Source: Planctomycetota bacterium
GTDB taxonomy: Bacteria > Planctomycetota > Phycisphaerae > Phycisphaerales > SM1A02
Direction of reading: 5' to 3'
NCBI GenBank assembly: GCA_016873115.1
Contig: VGYB01000007.1
Location: forward strand, 1 to 61,780
DNA: 61,780 nucleotides
Part shown: positions 51,430 to 59,671 of the stretch, one piece after another
Position numbering within the stretch: position 1 is the stretch's first letter
Layout: each line of letters begins with the position of its first letter
Notes under the pieces: generated by a model
Told to the model about the DNA's origin: nothing
What the model saw: only the letters and a program-made list of their open reading frames with translations
The model's database searches: none
Program-made: the position numbers and the translations under genes

Positions 51430-53271
51430 TCACGCGTACGAGTGCAGGCCGGTGATCACGAAGTTGATCACGATCCAGTTGAAGAGCATGACTGCGGCGC
51501 CGACGACCGCCAGGATCGCCGTCCACAGGCCCTTGTCCTTCACGCGCCAGCGCACATGGATGAGCAGCGCGAAGACGATGAAGGTGTTCAGCGCGAAGAC
51601 TTCCTTCGGGTCCCAGCCCCACGGCCGGCCCCACGAGTGATCGGCCCAGATCGCACCCATGACGATGCCGGCCCAGAGCAGGATGAAGCTCAGCTCCATG
51701 AGCAGGAGCGTCACGCCGTCGAGCAGCTCTCCGAGCCCGCCGCGCCCGGCCGCGGACTGGGCATCGTCACCGAAGCCCATCGCACCCCCGCCGCTTCCGC
51801 CAGCCATGACGATCGCGGCCGTGCCGCCGGCGCGCGCGTAGGTCGCGGGGCCGCCGCGCCAGCGGTAGAGCATGTACGCACCCGCGCTGATCGCCGCCAT
51901 GAAGATCAGTGCATAGCTGAAGATGATCACATTGGTGTGGATGTAGAGCCACACATCGTGCAGCACCGGCATCATGTTGCTGATGTTGGGATTGAGCTGC
52001 ACCGGCAGGAAGTGCGCGGCCATGAGCGCCACCATGCTGCAGGCGGCGGCCGTGAGCGCAAACCACCCCCGCACTGCGCGACGCCGCAGCCAGAGCTCAA
52101 GCACCACTGCACAGCACGCGCCGAACCAGCTCGCGGTCGTGACGGCCTCGAACATGTTGCTGTTGGGCCAACGCTGGCTGATCCACCAGCGCAGCATGAC
52201 AGCCGCGGTCTGCAGGAGGAAGGCCACACCAAAGACGCCGAACCCCCACGCCAGCGCGCGCGGCCAGCGATAGACGAGCCCCAGCAGCAGCAGGATGATC
52301 GACGCCATGTAGACCAGCCACACGCGCGTGAGGTTGCCGTTGCGGAAGTACCAGGACTCCCAGCCCAATCGGGCCGTGTCGGGATAGACCGAGGGATTCA
52401 CGGCGTGCAGCGAGGCCGCCAGCGCAGCCACCGCCTTCGACGCCGCCGGCGCATCCTGCGCAGCCCACGCATCGACGAGGTCCTTCCACGCCCCCGCCAC
52501 CGCCCGCTGCTTCTGGAGGTCGATGCCCGCGATCGGCACCTGTTCGATGCCTGCCGCCTTGGCACGCTCGGCATCGACGGCGAGCATCATCACCTCGCCA
52601 AGACCGTGCCAACGCTGCTGCGCATCGTCGGCAGCCGGCGGGATCACGAGCAACCGCCCAAGCAGGTACTTGGGCTCGCGCACGCCCATCGCACCCTGGA
52701 TCTGGCTCACGACCTTCTCGGTGCGGATCAGGTCCTGCTCCATCTGGCGCAGCGTGGCCATGACCTCGGGCCGCTTGAGGAGCGCCGGCGAGATCAGGCC
52801 GTGCTTGAGGAACGCGTCCATGCGCGCCTGGGCATCTGCCTTGGCGGCTTCGTCGCGGAAGGAGTCGATGACGGCCTCGGCGATCGGCACGCGCGCGGCG
52901 GCACCCTTCACGAAGACGATGTCGGCGTCCTCGTAGCTCTCGGGGCGCAGGAGCATGTCGAGGTAGGTGAACTCGGGGCTCTGGCCGTTGATCCGGCGCG
53001 GCCCGCTGACGAACGACATCTGCGTGTTCGCGAAGCTGCCGAAGCTCTTCAGCCGGCCCTCGGTCTGCACGGCGACCTCGCCCAGCGGCAGGAGATCGAC
53101 CGCCTCATGGAAGGGCTTGGCCGCTTCCTGGGCGCGCGCCGGAGCGGCCACCGCCACGACGAGTGTTGCCACGAGTGCAGCGATCAGGCCGCGCAGCCGG
53201 GCACGCACGCTGGCAGGGCCGGGCACGCGAATCAACGCGGCATCACCACAGGACAGAGTCGATCGATCCAT
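51430..53271 (-). CDS. cytochrome c biogenesis protein, CcsA-like, with large N-terminal periplasmic region
   Basis: 613 residues. A signal or anchor helix (RGLIAALVATLVVAVAAPARA) is followed by about 270 soluble residues, then about eight helices. The heme-handling WWD-type motif is WGRPWGWDPKEVFAL, and conserved histidines are in LMAAHFLPVQ and WADHSWG. CcsA (ResC) exports heme and with ResB attaches it to apocytochrome c (system II). The preceding ResB gene overlaps by TGATG. The ATG at 53271 is preferred over the GTG one codon earlier. Confidence 0.88.
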   Translation of the reverse strand: MDRSTLSCGDAALIRVPGPASVRARLRGLIAALVATLVVAVAAPARAQEAAKPFHEAVDLLPLGEVAVQTEGRLKSFGSFANTQMSFVSGPRRINGQSPEFTYLDMLLRPESYEDADIVFVKGAAARVPIAEAVIDSFRDEAAKADAQARMDAFLKHGLISPALLKRPEVMATLRQMEQDLIRTEKVVSQIQGAMGVREPKYLLGRLLVIPPAADDAQQRWHGLGEVMMLAVDAERAKAAGIEQVPIAGIDLQKQRAVAGAWKDLVDAWAAQDAPAASKAVAALAASLHAVNPSVYPDTARLGWESWYFRNGNLTRVWLVYMASIILLLLGLVYRWPRALAWGFGVFGVAFLLQTAAVMLRWWISQRWPNSNMFEAVTTASWFGACCAVVLELWLRRRAVRGWFALTAAACSMVALMAAHFLPVQLNPNISNMMPVLHDVWLYIHTNVIIFSYALIFMAAISAGAYMLYRWRGGPATYARAGGTAAIVMAGGSGGGAMGFGDDAQSAAGRGGLGELLDGVTLLLMELSFILLWAGIVMGAIWADHSWGRPWGWDPKEVFALNTFIVFALLIHVRWRVKDKGLWTAILAVVGAAVMLFNWIVINFVITGLHSYA

Positions 53272-55778
53272 CACGCACCTCCCTTGGCATCAAGCGCAGC
53301 CACGGCCGCGGGCGACAGCTTGCCTTCGGCACGGAGCCGTGCGGCGAGCGCGAGGGCAGCCTCGCGGTGGCGACGCTTGATGATCGGCTTGACATAGAAC
53401 GCGTAGCACATCCCGAGCACCGAGATCACGCACCCGAGCAGCTGGATCAAGACGCCCTCGCGATTGGCCACCCCGAGCACGGTGTAGTTCAGTCCTCGGC
53501 TCGCGCGATCGCCCTCGAACCGTGCCTGGTCCGGCGGATCCCACTGCGCCTGGAAGAACCACCAGCCATCGTGCTCGACCGGCGCGTTGACGCTGCACGG
53601 CACTGGCTTGGACCAACCCGAGCCGTCATCGAAGCGCAGCATGCTGGTGTAGTCGCGGATCGTCGAGGCCTCGCCGGTGTAGCCGCCAATGTGCGTGGCC
53701 AGGATGAAGTCATCGAGCGCCACGGCGGTCGGCATGGGTTCGCGCCGGCGCGAGAAGAGGACCTCGGCCTTGCGGCCTCCGCCGAGATCGACGACCGTTG
53801 GCTCGAAGGGATGCCGCCGGAGTGCATCCGCGCGGCGGTCGAACACATACGGGTGGTAGTCGAGCCACTGCGCACCGCCGGCTGGACCCGAGACCAGCGC
53901 ACGCGAGAAGAGTTCGCGCGCATCGCGCTGGCGCTCCTCGGGCGGCACGATGAAGGGCTTGGTCACGGCGACCGCGTTGGGCAGATAGTCGAGCAGCGTG
54001 ATCGTGAGGCCCGACGGCAGCGCGAACGGCTTGCCCACCTCGATCGGTTGTGGCGCCGAGCGCATCGAGCCGATCGAGCTCGCGAGCCGGAGCTGGTTCG
54101 GGCCCGGACCGATGAGCACGGTCAGCAACGCGCCCTCCTCGGCCGGTTCGTAGACCATCGTGATCGAAGAATCGGGCGGCAGCGGTTGCTGCTGACCTTG
54201 GTCCTCGGGTGGCAGGTCGCGCGTCATCGACGGATTCGAGAACGCCCAGCGCCGCCAGGTGCGCTCGGGCGACGTGATCTCGACGATGGCCACATCGGCC
54301 GTGACCTCGCCGATCGTGAGTCGATCCTGCACCGCGACCACGCGATACGACCAACCTGAGTCGGCCGTACCGATCGGCGTGGGTACACCTGGCGCACCGG
54401 CGGTCGGCGGGGTGATCGGGAGGACGCCGTCGAAACCGATCGAAGGGATCGCCACGCGGAGGCTCGGGACCGAGCTCGCGCGCGCGATGTCGGCTTCGTC
54501 CTTGATGACTTGCGCGCGCAGGATCCCTCCGTCGGCCATCGACCGCTCAGGGTCGAGCGCCTGCAGCTGGTAGCGATCGGCCTGCGCGGCGGGCTGACCC
54601 GCGGCCTTCGCCTGTGCAACCTCCAGGATCACGACAGGATTGAAGGGCTCGCGTTCACCGCCAGCCATCCACTTGGACCGGTCGAGCGCGTACCGCAGGT
54701 AGCCGGTGACCCGGAAGTCGACATCCTTGAAGGGATCCTTGGGATCGACAGCGGGGACAGCAAGATCGATGGGATCGATCGGCGTGGCGTCGCCGTTGAA
54801 GACCTCATCGCGACTGGCGATGTGGTCGTTGTAGAGCGGCATCCCGTCGATGGGCCGCATGGTCCACGGCCCGTCGCCCGGCGTGCGCACATAGAGCGCC
54901 CACGCCTTCGCGAGATCGTTGCGCAGGTAGAACCACTGCTGGCCCTCGTACTCCAAGTCCACCGCGAGCGCACCGTCGATGATGGGGTTGCCGTCCGGAT
55001 TGACCTTCCGCGCACGCTTGACCGGCTGCTGCGGATCGTCGGTCAGCACCAGATCCTCGGTGTACTCCGGGTACCCCGCCACGACCTGCCGCATGAAGCG
55101 CTGGTCGCCTCGGTTCACCGTGAGCGTGACGCTGTAGGCGCGCTTGCCCTTGTCGCTCCCGCTGAGGAGTTCCCACGACGGATCGATGTCCGTGACCTCG
55201 ACCAGATAGGGATCGGGTCCTGCGCCCAGCTGGGTGCGCGCACCCGGCACCGCGATCACGCGTTCGCGCACGACGACTGCACCCGCGGCATCCTTGATCG
55301 ACACGACGACCGCGCGGCGGATCACCGGTGCCTCGCCCTCGACCTTCTGGCTGAAGTAGATGATGCTGCCCACCACCAGCACGATGATGCCGGTGTGGAT
55401 CATCCAGACGCCGTAGTTGACGGACTTGAGCGGGATCCGGCGGATCGTGGTCACGATGAGGTTGGCCGAGAGCAGGCCCATCAGGAGGTCGAAGGGCCAC
55501 CAGTGGAACCACTCGAACTCGGTCATCTCGAGCGGGCGCCACTGGCGGAACTGGGCATGCACCCAGGCATCCGGGTGGAAGACATTGGGGTGGACGGGAT
55601 AGATGATGCCGGCACTGCCGACCGACATGTAGAGGAAGAGCAGCGTCAGCAGCACGATGCCGAAGCGCACGCTGCTGAAGAGGTCGATCACCGGGGCCAG
55701 AGGGCCACCCACGCGCGGCAGCGAACGGCGGGCCATGGTGGGATCGGTCGTGGTGGGCGTGTCCATCAGGTTCCGCAT
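53271..55778 (-). CDS. ResB-like cytochrome c biogenesis protein
   Basis: 835 residues. Three N-terminal helices (SSVRFGIVLLTLLFLYMSVGSAG, FDLLMGLLSANLIVTT, GVWMIHTGIIVLVVGSIIYF) are followed by a very long periplasmic region and a final helix (LIQLLGCVISVLGMCYAFYVKP). The VRFGIVLL opening and the late GWWFFQAQWDPP match ResB/Ccs1, the apocytochrome chaperone of system II. It is much longer than the usual 450-550 residues because of the periplasmic insert. An ATG at 55766 with TACCAT 10 nt upstream is an alternative start. It is coupled to ccsA. Confidence 0.85.
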   Translation of the reverse strand: MRNLMDTPTTTDPTMARRSLPRVGGPLAPVIDLFSSVRFGIVLLTLLFLYMSVGSAGIIYPVHPNVFHPDAWVHAQFRQWRPLEMTEFEWFHWWPFDLLMGLLSANLIVTTIRRIPLKSVNYGVWMIHTGIIVLVVGSIIYFSQKVEGEAPVIRRAVVVSIKDAAGAVVVRERVIAVPGARTQLGAGPDPYLVEVTDIDPSWELLSGSDKGKRAYSVTLTVNRGDQRFMRQVVAGYPEYTEDLVLTDDPQQPVKRARKVNPDGNPIIDGALAVDLEYEGQQWFYLRNDLAKAWALYVRTPGDGPWTMRPIDGMPLYNDHIASRDEVFNGDATPIDPIDLAVPAVDPKDPFKDVDFRVTGYLRYALDRSKWMAGGEREPFNPVVILEVAQAKAAGQPAAQADRYQLQALDPERSMADGGILRAQVIKDEADIARASSVPSLRVAIPSIGFDGVLPITPPTAGAPGVPTPIGTADSGWSYRVVAVQDRLTIGEVTADVAIVEITSPERTWRRWAFSNPSMTRDLPPEDQGQQQPLPPDSSITMVYEPAEEGALLTVLIGPGPNQLRLASSIGSMRSAPQPIEVGKPFALPSGLTITLLDYLPNAVAVTKPFIVPPEERQRDARELFSRALVSGPAGGAQWLDYHPYVFDRRADALRRHPFEPTVVDLGGGRKAEVLFSRRREPMPTAVALDDFILATHIGGYTGEASTIRDYTSMLRFDDGSGWSKPVPCSVNAPVEHDGWWFFQAQWDPPDQARFEGDRASRGLNYTVLGVANREGVLIQLLGCVISVLGMCYAFYVKPIIKRRHREAALALAARLRAEGKLSPAAVAALDAKGGA

Positions 55779-55812
55779 GGTAGGAGCGAGGACCCGTAGC
55801 GGTCCGCCCCGC

Positions 55813-55818
55813 TAGGAT
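55813..55818 (+). promoter_or_regulatory. candidate -10 element for the cyclophilin gene
   Basis: TAGGAT, with a 33-nt leader carrying GAGGAG at 55836-55841, 10 nt before the ATG. Confidence 0.4.
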
Positions 55819-55851
55819 TCCCCTTCACACCCTGTGAGGAGCCAACCAACC

Positions 55852-56511
55852 ATGATGCGCACCCTGCTTGCCACCGTTCTCTCGCTGACTGCCCTCGCAG
55901 CTGCCCAGGATGCAGCCAAGCCGGCCCCTGCCGCACCCGCCGCCCCGGATGCAGCCGCCCCCGCTCCCGTCCCGGACAAGCTGGTCTTCGCCAAGCTCTC
56001 GACGAGCAAGGGCGACATCATCCTGGAGTTGAACGAGTCCAAGGCTCCGCTGAGCGTGGCCAACTTCGTCCAGTACATCAAGGACGGGCACTATGACGGC
56101 ACGACCTTTCACCGAGTCATCGGGAACTTCATGATCCAGGGCGGTGGCTTCACCCCCGACATGAAGCAGAAGGGCACGCGCGACCCCATCAAGAACGAAT
56201 GGAAGAACGGCCTGAAGAACACGCGCGGCACGATCTCGATGGCGCGCACGAGCATGGCCGACAGCGCGACGAGCCAGTTCTTCATCAATGTGGTCGACAA
56301 CCGTGGCCTCGACATGCCGCGCGACGGCGCCGCCTACGCCGTCTTCGGCCGCGTGATCGGCGGCATGGAGGTGGTCGATGCGATCCGCAACGTCAAGACC
56401 GGCAGGAAGGGTGGCATGCAGGATGTGCCACTCGAGGATGTGATGATCACGAAGGCCTCGCTGCTCTCCGCCGAAGAAGCCACGGCCGCCACGACACCCA
56501 AGGCACCCTGA
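55852..56511 (+). CDS. exported cyclophilin-type peptidyl-prolyl isomerase
   Basis: 219 residues. The signal peptide MMRTLLATVLSLTALAAAQ is followed by an Ala/Pro-rich linker (about 25-50) and a bacterial cyclophilin domain. The active-site arginine lies in FHRVIGNFMIQGG, with glutamine in SATSQFFINV and FGRVIGGMEVVDAI near the end. It catalyses proline cis-trans isomerisation in the periplasm. A strong GAGGAG site fixes the ATG; a GTG 18 bp upstream in frame is less likely. The next gene starts 1 bp after the stop. Confidence 0.92.
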   Translation: MMRTLLATVLSLTALAAAQDAAKPAPAAPAAPDAAAPAPVPDKLVFAKLSTSKGDIILELNESKAPLSVANFVQYIKDGHYDGTTFHRVIGNFMIQGGGFTPDMKQKGTRDPIKNEWKNGLKNTRGTISMARTSMADSATSQFFINVVDNRGLDMPRDGAAYAVFGRVIGGMEVVDAIRNVKTGRKGGMQDVPLEDVMITKASLLSAEEATAATTPKAP

Positions 56512-56512
56512 C

Positions 56513-57229
56513 ATGACCAAGTCGACCATGACCAGTTTCCGCATCTACACCGGTGACGGCGACCGGCTCGTCCAGGTCCCCGAGGGCTGCCCGCACCTCA
56601 ACCTCATGCCCAGCGGCGATCCGCGGTTGGCCGATCCGAAGCCGGGGATCCGGATCCAGTGGGGGCAGCATCTCCTGAGCGATGTCGTCCATGGGCGGTA
56701 TCGCACCCTCATCTGCGGGGTGAACGACACCGACAACAGCCGCGGCGTGCTCGGAGAGATCCTGTCGCTGGTTCCCACCAGCCAATGGACCCTCGGCAGT
56801 GCCACGAGCTACGCCAAGGTCTTCCGTCAGGCAACGCACCTGCACGCGCAGGAAGACCGTGAGCCCTATGTGCTGAAGTTCGATCTTGACAGGCTGCTCG
56901 TGCTCGCGCTCCTGCGCCCGGCCGGGCGAAACCACTTCACCCTCGAGGACATCCACCGTGGATTCTCGACGGTCTCGAAGATGCTCCAGGGCCGTCATGA
57001 TCGACAGCCCGCCGCCGCGGTGTCCTTCCTGGGTGCCCGCAGCAATGTGCTGGTCAACAGCAAGGGTGTCGAGGCGAGCTTCGAGTCGGTCCTCGACGCC
57101 ATGCACAAGGCGGGATTCACGGGCGATGTCTATCCGCCCGTCGCCGCGTGGGACCGCCAAGAGACCGGCGTGTACGCGCGGTTCCCCTTCCCGGAGCAGC
57201 TTGACCGGATGCGCGAAGGCTCGAGTTGA
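56513..57229 (+). CDS. protein of unknown function downstream of the cyclophilin gene
   Basis: 238 residues, cytosolic by sequence, with no signal peptide or membrane helix. It has a mixed alpha/beta composition with EILSLVPTSQWTLGSATSYAKVFRQATHLH and FTLEDIHRGFSTVSKMLQGRHDRQPAAAVSFLGARSNVL, and a C-terminal YPPVAAWDRQETGVYARFPFPEQLDRM. I do not recognise a family. It is tightly linked to the cyclophilin gene (1 bp), so the two are co-expressed. It converges with the ALDH7 gene over 45 bp. Confidence 0.75.
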   Translation: MTKSTMTSFRIYTGDGDRLVQVPEGCPHLNLMPSGDPRLADPKPGIRIQWGQHLLSDVVHGRYRTLICGVNDTDNSRGVLGEILSLVPTSQWTLGSATSYAKVFRQATHLHAQEDREPYVLKFDLDRLLVLALLRPAGRNHFTLEDIHRGFSTVSKMLQGRHDRQPAAAVSFLGARSNVLVNSKGVEASFESVLDAMHKAGFTGDVYPPVAAWDRQETGVYARFPFPEQLDRMREGSS

Positions 57230-57274
57230 GCCCACGCCGCCCCTCGCTGCGGGTTCCCCCGGCCGCTTGACCGT

Positions 57275-58822
57275 TCACCCGAACTGGATGCCCTGCGCGA
57301 GCGGAAGGTCCTTGCTGGCGTTGATCGTGCAGGTCTGCCGGCGCATGTAGGTCTTCCAGCTGTCGCTGCCGGATTCGCGGCCTCCGCCGGTGTCCTTCTC
57401 GCCGCCGAACGCGCCGCCGATCTCGGCGCCGCTGGTGCCGATGTTCACATTCGCGATGCCGCAGTCGCTGCCGGCTGGTCCCAGGAACCGCTCGGCTGCA
57501 CGCACGCTGTCGGTGAAGATCGCGCTGCTCAGGCCCTGGTCGACACCGTTCTGGATCGCGATCGCCTCGTCCAGGTCCTTGACGCTGAACACATACAGGA
57601 TCGGTGCAAAGGTTTCCTCGCGGCAGATCGCCGGCACCGAGCCCTTGGCCACGCGGATGATCGTGGGGGTGACATAGTGGCCGGGCGTGTCCTTGAAGCG
57701 GTCGATTCCCTCGAGGCCACCGCAGACGACCGTGCAGCCCTGAGCCACGGCCTGCTCGATGGCGTGGCGCATGTTCTCGACCGCCTGCCGATTGATGAGC
57801 GGACCGACCAGCGTGCCGGGCTTGAGGGGATCGCCAACGGGAATGCCCTTGTACCCCTTGGCCAAGCGCTCGACCAGCTGGTCCACGATCGATGCGTGCA
57901 CGAGCAGGCGACGCGTCGTCGTGCAGCGCTGCCCGGCCGTGCCGACCGCGCCGAAGAGCACGCCTCGCACGACGAGCTCCAGATCCGCATCGGGAAGCAC
58001 GATGATCGCGTTGTTGCCGCCCAGTTCAAGCAGCGTCCGGCCGAGGCGCTTGCCCACGACCTCGGCCACACGGCGACCCATGCGGCACGAACCGGTCGCA
58101 CTCACGAGCGGGATCCGTCGATCGGCAATCAGCGGTTCCCCGACCTCGGCATCCGCACCGATGATGAGCGGGAAGATGTCGGCAGGATCGATGCCCTCGG
58201 GGCGCCAGAGTTCCTGCTCGCGCATGACCTTCCACGCGACTTCGCTGCCGGCGATCGCCGTGAGCGGCGTGAGCAGGCTTGGCTTCCACAGCGTGCTGTT
58301 GCCGCAGGTCGCCGCGAGCATGCTGTTCCAGGCCCAGACGGCGATGGGGAAGTTGAACGCCGTGATGCAGCCGACGATCCCCAGCGGATGCCATTGCTCG
58401 TACATGCGATGGCCGGGGCGCTCGCTGTGCATGCTCAAGCCATACAGCTGGCGCGAGAGACCGACGGCGAAGTCAGCGATGTCGATGCACTCCTGCACCT
58501 CACCCAGACCCTCGGCCTTGATCTTGCCCATCTCGAGGCTGACCAACTCGCCCAGCGCATCCTTGTGCACGCGGAAGGCCTCGCCGATGCGCCGCACGAT
58601 CTCGCCTCGCTTGGGCGCCGGCAGCATGCGCCAACTCTCGAAGGCCCGTTGGGCACGGGCGATCGTGGCCTCGAGCTCGGCTCGCGGCTGGAGCTGCACC
58701 ATCGCCAACGGCGAACCGTCGGCTGGGTTCTCCGAGTTCACCCAGCCGGACGGCGCAGGACCGGACGCGGACTTCACACGGGGGTGGCGATCAAGACCAA
58801 GCGCGTTCAGGACAGGGTGCAT
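57275..58822 (-). CDS. ALDH7-family aldehyde dehydrogenase (alpha-aminoadipic semialdehyde dehydrogenase-like)
   Basis: 515 residues with the ALDH7 hallmark LLELGGNNAIIVLPDADLELVVRGVLFGAVGTAGQRCTTTRRLLVH, which contains the general base Glu and the catalytic Cys. ITAFNFPIAVWAWN (cofactor) and SSAIFTDSVRAAERFLGPAGSDCGIANVNIGTSGAEIGGAFGGEKDTGGGRESGSD follow the antiquitin pattern. The family oxidises alpha-aminoadipic semialdehyde in lysine breakdown. Lysine catabolism is a possible pathway here, not shown. The ATG at 58822 has a -10 element 6 nt upstream. Confidence 0.93.
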   Translation of the reverse strand: MHPVLNALGLDRHPRVKSASGPAPSGWVNSENPADGSPLAMVQLQPRAELEATIARAQRAFESWRMLPAPKRGEIVRRIGEAFRVHKDALGELVSLEMGKIKAEGLGEVQECIDIADFAVGLSRQLYGLSMHSERPGHRMYEQWHPLGIVGCITAFNFPIAVWAWNSMLAATCGNSTLWKPSLLTPLTAIAGSEVAWKVMREQELWRPEGIDPADIFPLIIGADAEVGEPLIADRRIPLVSATGSCRMGRRVAEVVGKRLGRTLLELGGNNAIIVLPDADLELVVRGVLFGAVGTAGQRCTTTRRLLVHASIVDQLVERLAKGYKGIPVGDPLKPGTLVGPLINRQAVENMRHAIEQAVAQGCTVVCGGLEGIDRFKDTPGHYVTPTIIRVAKGSVPAICREETFAPILYVFSVKDLDEAIAIQNGVDQGLSSAIFTDSVRAAERFLGPAGSDCGIANVNIGTSGAEIGGAFGGEKDTGGGRESGSDSWKTYMRRQTCTINASKDLPLAQGIQFG

Positions 58823-58828
58823 CGGGGG

Positions 58829-58834
58829 AGGATA
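58829..58834 (-). promoter_or_regulatory. -10 element, leaderless-type, for the ALDH7 gene
   Basis: TATCCT, 6 nt before the ATG at 58822. Confidence 0.55.
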
Positions 58835-58893
58835 CGGCGTGCACGCGCCACGCTGCACGACGCACCCCCCCGCGTGCTACAACACGCGCCCAC

Positions 58894-59550
58894 ATGCCGC
58901 TCGACCGCAACCAACTCGCCAAGCGCGCCGCCCGTGAACTGCGGGACGGCTTCTATGTGAACCTGGGCATCGGCATTCCCACGCTCGTGGCGAACTATGT
59001 CCCGGCTGGCATGACCGTCTGGCTGCAGAGCGAGAATGGGCTGCTGGGCATGGGCCCCTTCCCGACCGAGGACAAGGTCGATCCCGACCTCATCAATGCC
59101 GGCAAGCAGACCGTGACGGGCGTGCCCGGCCACAGCTTCTTCTCGAGCGCGGACAGCTTCGGCATGATCCGTGGCGGCCACATCGATCTGGCGATCCTCG
59201 GGGCGATGGAAGTCGATGAGCACGGCGACCTCGCGAACTGGATGATCCCCGGCAAGCTCGTCAAGGGCATGGGCGGAGCGATGGATCTGGTCGCGGGCGT
59301 CAAGCGGCGCATCGTGGTCATGGAGCACTGCAACAAGAAGGGCGAGAGCAAGTTCATTCCCCGCTGCACGCTGCCCCTGACCGGCAAGTGCTGCGTCGAC
59401 ATGCTCATCACCGACCTTGCGGTCTTCGAGAGGCGCGGTGCGCGGTTCATGCTCACCGAAGTCGCTCCAGGCCATCCGGTCGAGGATGTGCTCTCGAAGA
59501 CGACGGCCCGAGTCGATGTCTCGTCGAGCGTGTCGACGATCGACGCCTGA
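58894..59550 (+). CDS. 3-oxoacid CoA-transferase beta subunit
   Basis: 218 residues, the size of ScoB/AtoA/PcaJ beta subunits. The active-site glutamate is in LQSENGLLGMG. NLGIGIPTLVANYVP and DLVAGVKRRIVVMEH are typical. The enzyme swaps CoA between succinate and an oxoacid such as acetoacetate. The alpha subunit gene normally lies directly upstream but is absent here: the neighbour is the divergent ALDH7 gene. It must therefore be encoded elsewhere. Pairing with ALDH7 could reflect amino-acid or ketone catabolism (inference). Confidence 0.92.
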   Translation: MPLDRNQLAKRAARELRDGFYVNLGIGIPTLVANYVPAGMTVWLQSENGLLGMGPFPTEDKVDPDLINAGKQTVTGVPGHSFFSSADSFGMIRGGHIDLAILGAMEVDEHGDLANWMIPGKLVKGMGGAMDLVAGVKRRIVVMEHCNKKGESKFIPRCTLPLTGKCCVDMLITDLAVFERRGARFMLTEVAPGHPVEDVLSKTTARVDVSSSVSTIDA

Positions 59551-59659
59551 TCGCGCACTGCGTGCTGTCCGCAGGTTCGTGGCTGAATGGAATCACCACC
59601 CGGAGGCTTCGATCCCTCCTCAAGGTGCTTCCGCCCCTGCCCGCCGACCCTCCGCCCGG

Positions 59660-59665
59660 TACCCT
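59660..59665 (+). promoter_or_regulatory. -10 element, leaderless-type, for the DUF1080 gene
   Basis: TACCCT, 6 nt before the ATG at 59672. Confidence 0.55.
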
Positions 59666-59671
59666 GCACGC

